64,000 nucleotides of DNA. Source: Rhizobiales bacterium Y(2018) (lineage in GTDB: Bacteria; Pseudomonadota; Alphaproteobacteria; Rhizobiales; Aestuariivirgaceae). Location: assembly GCA_005502925.1 (NCBI GenBank), contig SCPD01000005.1:186001-250000 (forward strand), in the 5' to 3' direction. The notes under the pieces were generated by a model that was given only the letters and a program-made list of their open reading frames with translations, searched no databases and was not told the DNA's origin. Below are positions 58,456-64,000 of the stretch, piece by piece. Within the stretch, counting starts at the first letter, position 1. The number at the start of each line of letters is the position of its first letter. Position numbers and translations under genes: made by a program.

Positions 58456-61017
58456 TCAGCTCCTGGGCTTGAGATTTTCCGGGTCGTAGAGCGGCTTATA
58501 GCCGATGCTCACGACCTCGACCGGATAGGTCTCGGCAAAATATTCGATATTGAGCTTCCGGCCTTCCTGGCAATAGGCCCAGGGCAGATAAGCGAGCGCG
58601 ATATTCTTGCCGATGGTCGGACCGAAGGCGATGGAGGTCGTATAGGAGCGCCGGCCGAGCTCATCGACCAGCACGTCGCCCGTTTCCGGATCCATGACCG
58701 GCAGATTGCCGAGGGGATAGCGCTTCACACCTTTTTTGTCGGTGTTCTCCGTCATCACCAGCGTGCACAGCATCGCCGGCTGATGGGCGCGCGCTTTGTA
58801 TTCCAGATGTTTCGCCTTGCCGCGGAAGTCGGCGTCCTTGACTTTCGGGCGGGCGAGATCGGCTTCGATGAGATTATATTGGGTGAGGAGATCCGCATTC
58901 TGCAGGCGCAGGCTCTTTTCCATGCGGCGCGAATTCGCATAGGTCTCGACGCCGAAGGCCATCACGCCGGTGGCGCGCAGCGCATCCCACACGGCGAGGC
59001 CATCCTCATATTTCATATGCAGCTCCCAGCCCTGCTCGCCGACATAGGAGATGCGGAAGGCGGTGACTTTCTTGCCCGCGATCTCGATCTGCTTGATCGC
59101 GGCGAAGGGGAAATTTTCGGGATCGAGGCCGGCCGGATCGGCGACGGCCTTCTTCAGCGTCGCGCGGGCATTCGGACCCCAGATGCCGATGGTGACATAT
59201 TTCTCCGACGTGTCGGTGATGGTGACATCGAGGCCGCGATCCTCGGCGATGCGGCGCATATAGTGGAAGTCGCGCGGGCCCGCATCGGCGCCATTCACCA
59301 GGCGGCAGCGGTCCGCCATGCGGAAGACGGTGAAGTCGGCACGCACCATGCCCTCGTCATCGAGGAAGTGCGTATAGATGCCCTTGCCGATATTGCCGTC
59401 GCCGCCGATCTTGGCGGCGCACAGCCATTCGAGTAGCTCGACATGGTCGGGCCCCTCGATGTCGACCATGTGGAAATGCGAGAGATTGACGATGCCGCAA
59501 TCCTCGCTCATCGCCAGATGCTCGGCATTGGAGACGCGCCAGAAATGGCGGCTGTCCCACTCGTTCTCGCGGACCGGCACGCGGTTGTCGTATTTTTTCA
59601 GGAGATGCTCGTTGGCGGCATAACCATGCGCGCGCTCCCAGCCGCCGAGCTCCATGAAATAGCCGCCGAGCTCCTTCTCACGCTCATAGAACGGCGAATG
59701 CTTGACATTGCGGCCCGTCGCATAGGGCTCGCGCGTATGCACGGCCGGATAATAGATCTTCTGGGCCGCTTCGAAAGTGCGGCCCTCGATGAACTTTTCC
59801 GCGAGCTGGTGCGGATAGAAACGCGCATAGTCGATCGAGGCATGATCGATCGCGGTGCGGCCGTCGGTCATCCAGTCGGCGATGAGCTTGCCATAGCCGG
59901 GGCCGTCCTTCACCCAGATGGCGACGCAATACCACAAGCCGCGCACCTTCTGGCTCTCGCCGCAGGACGGGCCGCCGGCGGCCGACACCTGCAGGAGGCC
60001 GTTGAAGGAATGGCTTTCATTGTAGCCGAGCTCGCCGAGAATGGGGGTGAGCGCCATGGCGCGCTCGAGCGGTGCGATGATCTGCTCCATGTCGAGATCG
60101 CGCTGCGAGGGCGACAGGCGCGCCTCGCTCTTTTCGAGAATGTCGCGCGGATGGCAGAGGCGCGGATTGGTCTCTTCGTAATAGCCCCATTCGATCTGGC
60201 CGCCCTCGGCGGTCTTGGGATCGCCGGTGTCGCGCATATAGGCGGAGTTGCCCTGGTCGCGCAGCAGCGGATAACCGATCTCCTTGCCCGTACCTTCGAA
60301 CTGGTTGAACGGGCCGAAGAAGGACAGCGGATGGTCGACCGGCATCACCGGCAGGTCCTCGCCGACCATCGCGGCGATCAGGCGCCCCCAGATTCCGGCG
60401 CAGACGACGACATGATCGGCCAAAATCGTGCCGCGATGGGTGACGACACCTTTGATGCGGCCCTTCTCGACGATGAGCGAGGTCGCCGGCGTATGGCCGA
60501 AAACTTTCAGCTTGCCGGATTTCTCCGCCGCATCGATGAGCTTGCCGGCGACCGTCTGCGAGCGCGGAATGACGAGGCCGGCATCGGGATCGAACATGCC
60601 GCCCATCACCTGATCTTCCTCGATCAGCGGGAACAGCTTCTTGATTTCGGCGGGCGAGACATAGTGCGCGCGGGTGCCGAAGGCCTTGGCCGAGGAGAGC
60701 TTGCGCTTGATCTCCTCCATCCAGACATCGTGGCCGGTGCGCGCCACTTCGAGGCCACCGATACGGGCGTAGTGCCCCATCTTTTCGTAGAAATCGATCG
60801 AATACTGCGTCGTCCAGACCGACAGATAATCGTGGCTCGTGGTGTAGCAGAAGTCGGAGGCATGCGCCGTCGACCCGATATCGGTCGGGACGCCCGACTT
60901 GTCGATGCCGACGATTTCGTCCCAGCCGCGTTCGATCAGATGATGGGCGACGGAGGCCCCGACGATGCCGCCCAGCCCTATGATGACAACTTTCGCCTTT
61001 TCGGGGAACGCCGACAT
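58456..61017 (-). CDS. Dimethylglycine/sarcosine dehydrogenase-like FAD enzyme with GcvT domain
   Basis: Flavoprotein of 853 residues. The N-terminal FAD-dependent oxidoreductase domain (about 1-430) begins VVIIGLGGIVGASVAHHLIERG and contains GSTAHASDFC, where a covalently flavinylated His is known in DMGDH relatives. A linker leads to a C-terminal GcvT/aminomethyltransferase-like folate-binding domain (about 470-850; YVGEQGWELHMKYEDG). Such enzymes demethylate dimethylglycine, sarcosine or related N-methyl compounds and pass formaldehyde to THF. Substrate is uncertain. It is a single gene, in keeping with the fhs one-carbon gene elsewhere in the window. Confidence 0.85.
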   Translation of the reverse strand: MSAFPEKAKVVIIGLGGIVGASVAHHLIERGWDEIVGIDKSGVPTDIGSTAHASDFCYTTSHDYLSVWTTQYSIDFYEKMGHYARIGGLEVARTGHDVWMEEIKRKLSSAKAFGTRAHYVSPAEIKKLFPLIEEDQVMGGMFDPDAGLVIPRSQTVAGKLIDAAEKSGKLKVFGHTPATSLIVEKGRIKGVVTHRGTILADHVVVCAGIWGRLIAAMVGEDLPVMPVDHPLSFFGPFNQFEGTGKEIGYPLLRDQGNSAYMRDTGDPKTAEGGQIEWGYYEETNPRLCHPRDILEKSEARLSPSQRDLDMEQIIAPLERAMALTPILGELGYNESHSFNGLLQVSAAGGPSCGESQKVRGLWYCVAIWVKDGPGYGKLIADWMTDGRTAIDHASIDYARFYPHQLAEKFIEGRTFEAAQKIYYPAVHTREPYATGRNVKHSPFYEREKELGGYFMELGGWERAHGYAANEHLLKKYDNRVPVRENEWDSRHFWRVSNAEHLAMSEDCGIVNLSHFHMVDIEGPDHVELLEWLCAAKIGGDGNIGKGIYTHFLDDEGMVRADFTVFRMADRCRLVNGADAGPRDFHYMRRIAEDRGLDVTITDTSEKYVTIGIWGPNARATLKKAVADPAGLDPENFPFAAIKQIEIAGKKVTAFRISYVGEQGWELHMKYEDGLAVWDALRATGVMAFGVETYANSRRMEKSLRLQNADLLTQYNLIEADLARPKVKDADFRGKAKHLEYKARAHQPAMLCTLVMTENTDKKGVKRYPLGNLPVMDPETGDVLVDELGRRSYTTSIAFGPTIGKNIALAYLPWAYCQEGRKLNIEYFAETYPVEVVSIGYKPLYDPENLKPRS

Positions 61018-61138
61018 GTTGACTCCTCGATATCCCTTCGATCCGATTGGGGCACATTAGTGAGCCTGATTCAACGGGCGTGAGATGGAACGACCAGAGG
61101 CGGGCGGATTGCGACACAAGGCCTTTCCTCGCCAAATT

Positions 61139-61170
61139 CCGTCATCCCGGCGAAAGCCGGGATCCAATGA
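61139..61170 (-). repeat. 31-bp palindromic repeat, copy 3 (reverse orientation)
   Basis: Reverse complement of the copy at 56915: CCGTCATCCCGGC, GAAA, GCCGGGATCC. It lies upstream of the flavoenzyme gene. Confidence 0.75.
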
Positions 61171-61210
61171 ACTCTCAGCAAGCGGACAGCGCTGCCCGGA
61201 TTTTCTTATT

Positions 61211-61241
61211 CAATAGGCCCCGACTTTCGCCGGGGTGACGG
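61211..61241 (+). repeat. 31-bp palindromic repeat, copy 4
   Basis: Starts CAATAGGCCCCGAC, loop TTTC, then GCCGGGGTGACGG. Same length and loop as copy 2 with several stem changes. It faces copy 3 some 40 bases away and abuts the end of the ABC-F gene. Confidence 0.7.
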
Positions 61242-61250
61242 ACTGCGGAG

Positions 61251-62765
61251 TCACCCCGCCAGCAATTGAGTAAAGATCGGCCCCGGGTCGTCGGCCTCGA
61301 CCAGCTTCCTGGCCGAAATCACCCAGATCCGCGTTGCCACGGCGCTGACGAAAGCCCGGTCGTGGCTGACCAGAAGGCAGGCCGCATTGTGCTCGATCAG
61401 CTCGCCTTCCAGCATGTCCTGCCCCTCGATATCGAGGTGGTTCGTCGGCTCGTCCAGCAGATAGAAATTGGGTTGCGCCAGCCGCAGGAGCAGCATCGCC
61501 AGCCGCGCCCGCTGGCCGCCGGAGAGCCTGGCGAGCGGTGCTGACTGCGCCTCGATGCTGATCCCCGTTCCGGCGAGCTGCGCCCGCGCCTGGTGGTCGG
61601 TCAGGTCGCTGGACCGCTTCACCGCCTCCCAGGGCGTGCGAAACGCATCGAGTTGCGACAGCGCCTGATCGGACGTTCCGAGCTTGAGGCTCGCGGCGCC
61701 CCTTATATGCGGATCCTCCCCGGCAAGCGCCGCGCGCAGCCTGTCGACCAGCCGGGTCTTGCCCGTCCCATTGGCGCCGAGCACAGCGATCCGATCGCCG
61801 TTTTCGATCCACAGTCTCCCGGTGCGGAACAGCACCCGCCCGTCCGGCGTCGTGATCGCCGTATCGTTGATCGTCACCAGCGCCTTGGCATGGGTGCCGC
61901 TGTTGGTCAGGCGGATCGCCCCGGCCGAGCGTTCCTGATGCGCCGGCCGGGCTTTTTCCGCGAGCTTGTCGGCCCGCTCCGACAGCTGCTTGGTCTTGAC
62001 GACCAGCAGGTCGGAGCCCGAATTGATGCCGATATTCTTGAGCTTGGCTGCCTGCTGCCGGAGCGCTTTGACCTTGCGCATGTCGTTTTCATACTGGCGG
62101 TCGCGCGCCGCATCGCGCTCGTCCAGCGCTTCGCGGGCGCGGGAATAGGGCAGCGAGAAATCTTCGCTGTCCTCCGGGCGCAGGAACAAAGTGCGGTTGG
62201 TGACGTCATCGAGAAAGGCGCGATCATGGCTCGCCGCGATCACCGCGCAGTCGCGCGGCAAGGCGAGGAGAAACCGTTGCAGCACGCCGATCCGCCCGAT
62301 GTCGAGATGGTTGGTGGGCTCGTCCAGAAGAAGCAGATCGGGTTCGACCACGGCTGCGCGCGCCAGCAGCATGGTTCGCTGCCAGCCGCCGGACAGGCTG
62401 CCGACGGCGCGGCCTCTGATGGCCTCGTCCACGAAGAGATCATCGAACAGGACATCGATCCGCCAGCTCTCGGTTTCGGCGACCTCGGGGGCGAGCGCGT
62501 CGCTGACCGCGTCATGGAGGCTTAAAGGCAGGAGACGTTCGGGCACGTCCTGCGCGGCGAAGGCGACGACCAGGCCGCGCATGCGTGTCACGGTTCCTGT
62601 CGTCGCGTCTTCCTCGCCCGCCACGATGCGCAGGAGCGAGGATTTGCCGCGCCCGTTTGCCGCGACGAGGCCGAGGCAGTCGCCCTTGGCGACGGAGAAA
62701 TTGAGTCCCTTGAACAGGAACTCGCTACGGGTCAGGGAAAGGTCTTTGGCGGAGATAAGGGACAT
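61251..62765 (-). CDS. ABC-F family ATPase (ribosome protection/translation factor type)
   Basis: Soluble tandem ABC ATPase of 504 residues without membrane helices. The first domain has AANGRGKSSLLRI, LSGGWQRTML and LLLLDEPTNHLDI; the second has GANGTGKTRL, LSGGQRARLAM and YLLDEPTNHLDIEG. Between them is a charged linker of the antibiotic-resistance or translation-factor type (about 210-300). ABC-F proteins act on the ribosome, some giving resistance to antibiotics that bind the peptidyl-transferase centre. A leader-peptide attenuator precedes it, which favours drug-responsive expression. It is not a transporter. Confidence 0.9.
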   Translation of the reverse strand: MSLISAKDLSLTRSEFLFKGLNFSVAKGDCLGLVAANGRGKSSLLRIVAGEEDATTGTVTRMRGLVVAFAAQDVPERLLPLSLHDAVSDALAPEVAETESWRIDVLFDDLFVDEAIRGRAVGSLSGGWQRTMLLARAAVVEPDLLLLDEPTNHLDIGRIGVLQRFLLALPRDCAVIAASHDRAFLDDVTNRTLFLRPEDSEDFSLPYSRAREALDERDAARDRQYENDMRKVKALRQQAAKLKNIGINSGSDLLVVKTKQLSERADKLAEKARPAHQERSAGAIRLTNSGTHAKALVTINDTAITTPDGRVLFRTGRLWIENGDRIAVLGANGTGKTRLVDRLRAALAGEDPHIRGAASLKLGTSDQALSQLDAFRTPWEAVKRSSDLTDHQARAQLAGTGISIEAQSAPLARLSGGQRARLAMLLLRLAQPNFYLLDEPTNHLDIEGQDMLEGELIEHNAACLLVSHDRAFVSAVATRIWVISARKLVEADDPGPIFTQLLAG

Positions 62766-62806
62766 TGCAGTCTCATCAGGTCAGGGCGGCACAACGGGCT
62801 GTGCCC

Positions 62807-62850
62807 AAAAAAGGCTGACGATGAGACGGCGATGCGTTCCTCAGTCAGCC
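62807..62850 (-). terminator. Attenuator terminator upstream of the ABC-F gene
   Basis: On the reverse strand, GGCTGAC (62844-62850) pairs with GTCAGCC (62813-62819), extended by TGAG/CTCA across a 2-base bulge, followed by TTTTTT (62807-62812). Its 5' arm contains the leader peptide stop codon and overlaps the leader hairpin by three bases. Confidence 0.75.
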
Positions 62851-62916
62851 CCGCGACGTCGAGCGCGGGGCGGAAACAGGTCCACGGGTTCTGCACTGGA
62901 AGTGCTGATGCAACAT
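62845..62916 (-). CDS. Leader peptide of the ABC-F gene (23 residues)
   Basis: Short open frame starting MLHQHFQCRTRG and ending STSRG, preceded at 9 bases by AGGAGG (62926-62931), the strongest ribosome site in this part of the window. It overlaps the hairpin 62848-62871, and its stop lies in the terminator's 5' arm. No other role is evident, so it is interpreted as a regulatory leader peptide whose translation decides the fold of the downstream RNA. Confidence 0.65.
   Translation of the reverse strand: MLHQHFQCRTRGPVSAPRSTSRG
62848..62871 (-). promoter_or_regulatory. Leader hairpin competing with the attenuator
   Basis: Perfect 8-bp stem GCCCCGCG / CGCGGGGC with an 8-base loop, covering codons 16-23 of the leader peptide. 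It shares 62848-62850 with the terminator, so the two stems cannot both be complete. Confidence 0.65.
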
Positions 62917-62948
62917 CGCCCTTCCCCTCCTGGTTGAAGCGCAAGGCT

Positions 62949-62977
62949 TATCTAGACAGTTTGCACCGGATTGACAA
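62949..62977 (-). promoter_or_regulatory. Predicted promoter of the leader-ABC-F transcript
   Basis: Reverse strand TTGTCA (62972-62977), 17-base spacer and TAGATA (62949-62954), placing the start about 26 bases before the leader ATG. The -10 is weak; position supports it. Confidence 0.5.
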
Positions 62978-62989
62978 CACTGCGCGGGA

Positions 62990-63526
62990 TCAGCCCGAAA
63001 ATCCGCCCGCCGCCAGGAAGGCCAGCTCCTCGGGCGTCGATTTCCGGCCGAGCACCGCATTGCGGTGCGGGAAGCGTCCGAAACGTTCGATGATGTCGAG
63101 ATGGAGCGTCGCCCAATAGACCATGTCGCCCGGGTCGCGCGCCGCGAACAGCGCCACGCAGCGCCGCTGCGCATCGAGGTCCTCGGCATGTTCGAAGGGC
63201 ATGATGAACCACATGGCGAGCGGGGCCGGGAAAGCCAGATGGTCGCCGCGCGCCACCGCCTGCCTGGCGAGCGCCAATGCCTTCTTGTCGGCGGCGAAAG
63301 CGAGCGGTGAGCCGCGATGGATGTTGCGCGAGAACTGGTCGAGCATCAGGATCAGCGCCAGCATGCCTCTGGGCGTTTCCGTCCAATGATCGAAGACGCC
63401 GTCGCGGGCTTTGGCCAGCGCATCCTTGAAGCGCACCGACAGCTGTCCGTCGAAGGAAGCGCTCTTGGTGAACCAGCGCGCTTCGCCGGCGGCAAGCCAG
63501 AAATCGATCACGTCGTCGGGCGTCAT
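62990..63526 (-). CDS. DUF924-family protein
   Basis: Helical-repeat protein of 178 residues. The start at 63526 gives MTPDDVIDFWLAAGEARWF, the typical DUF924 start; GMLALILMLDQFSRNIHRGS and FPHRNAVLGRKSTPEELAFL also match the family. The initiating ATG overlaps the stop of mobB (ATGA). Function unknown; members are widespread in proteobacteria. Its coding frame extends further upstream into mobB but without family similarity. Confidence 0.88.
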   Translation of the reverse strand: MTPDDVIDFWLAAGEARWFTKSASFDGQLSVRFKDALAKARDGVFDHWTETPRGMLALILMLDQFSRNIHRGSPLAFAADKKALALARQAVARGDHLAFPAPLAMWFIMPFEHAEDLDAQRRCVALFAARDPGDMVYWATLHLDIIERFGRFPHRNAVLGRKSTPEELAFLAAGGFSG

Positions 63527-64000
63527 TTCGGATCGAGCTCCATGCAGGTGATGATGAACTGGGCGAGCGCCTCGACATGGTCGCGGTCGAAGACCGGCAC
63601 CGGCGCGTCGGGCACCGGGCCCGTGGCGGCGATCGCCACGACGCTCGGGTCCTCGCCGGCGAGCTTCGGGTGATCGAGCGCCAGGTTGCGCACCTCGATC
63701 TTGGCGTGGTCGCCATGTTTGTAGCCTTCGACGATGATCAGATCGCAAGGCGAGAGCTTGGCGAGGATCGTCGCGAAGGAGGGTTCTTCTTCATCGCGCG
63801 ATTCATGGATGATCGCCCAGCGCTGGCGCGACACCACCGCGACCTCGCTGGCGCCGGCAGCGCGATGGCGGAAGCTGTCGCGGCCCTCATGGTCGATGTC
63901 GAAGGAATGATGCGCATGTTTGACGGTGGCGATGCGATAGCCGCGCCGGGTCAATTCGCGCACCAGTTTCTCGACCAGCGTGGTCTTGCCGGCATTCTTG
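63523..64000 (-). CDS. mobB: Molybdopterin-guanine dinucleotide biosynthesis protein B (5' end outside the window)
   Basis: MobB-type P-loop GTPase, partial at the right edge. The last visible codons read KNAGKTTLVEKLV, the Walker A end, followed by TVKHAHHSFDIDHEGRDSFRHRAAGASEV (in part: HAHHSFDIDHEGRDS) and LIIVEGYKH, the MobB signatures. About 159 residues are visible. It assists MobA in molybdenum-cofactor guanylylation. It overlaps the DUF924 gene by 4 bases. Confidence 0.92.
   Translation of the reverse strand, partial: KNAGKTTLVEKLVRELTRRGYRIATVKHAHHSFDIDHEGRDSFRHRAAGASEVAVVSRQRWAIIHESRDEEEPSFATILAKLSPCDLIIVEGYKHGDHAKIEVRNLALDHPKLAGEDPSVVAIAATGPVPDAPVPVFDRDHVEALAQFIITCMELDPK

Noticed and set aside
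59443-61083. 546-codon open frame antisense to the flavoenzyme gene
   Set aside because: No domain or ribosome site; explained by GC-biased third positions of the opposite gene.

Overview
The window is a GC-rich alphaproteobacterial chromosome segment, most likely from the order Hyphomicrobiales (Rhizobiales). I infer this from the hemE - origin - ppsR/maf/aroE/coaE/dnaQ/secB order, the parAB-rsmG-mnmG-mnmE cluster with parS sites, the hslVU/hisBHAFE/coaA block, GANTC sites by the putative origin, and interspersed palindromic repeats like those common in rhizobial genomes. No rRNA, tRNA or CRISPR was found. Assignments come from reading motifs and gene order by eye; no database search was run.

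Layout. 1-1506: tail of a copper-handling cluster (multicopper oxidase, cupredoxin, CusF-like protein). 1683-7278: a composite GGDEF/EAL protein with a degenerate GGDEF motif, gamma-glutamyltransferase and formate-THF ligase. 7349-11665: the most unusual locus, a 1079-residue fusion of an HPr-kinase-like P-loop domain, a glycosyltransferase with polypeptide-GalNAc-transferase-like motifs, a degenerate methyltransferase and a second GT2 domain, lying upstream of a predicted outer-membrane protein that ends in a Ser/Thr repeat. 11739-14131: LysR/oxidoreductase pair and a small secreted protein. 14290-22291: UbiH-family hydroxylase, glnK-amtB behind a sigma-54-type promoter, ftsK, lolA, a candidate three-hairpin small RNA, and xth. 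22398-25730: toxin-antitoxin pair with a frameshifted toxin, cyclic-nucleotide-binding protein, orphan response regulator, L,D-transpeptidase, YggS.

25798-40902 holds leuS-lptE-holA, then parB, parA, rsmG, mnmG and mnmE, a thioredoxin-domain protein, rho, hemJ and hemE. The gap at 40903-41262 looks like the chromosomal replication origin: one perfect and three near-perfect DnaA boxes, GANTC sites and divergent flanking genes. Core genes from rho to hemE point left, those from ppsR to dnaQ point right, and two parS sites lie 7-9 kb from the gap. 41263-49070 carries ppsR-maf-aroE-coaE-dnaQ, secB, fxsA and timA-mltA-smr-HTH.

49235-56893 contains hslV and hslU separated by a membrane-protein gene, then the histidine genes hisB-(DUF2628)-hisH-hisA-hisF-hisE with coaA. 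57086-64000 has a LysE exporter, a small periplasmic protein, a dimethylglycine/sarcosine dehydrogenase-like flavoenzyme, an ABC-F ATPase, DUF924 and mobB (cut by the window edge). The ABC-F gene is preceded by what looks like a complete ribosome-dependent transcription attenuator: promoter, strong Shine-Dalgarno, 23-codon leader peptide and two overlapping hairpins, the second being an intrinsic terminator.
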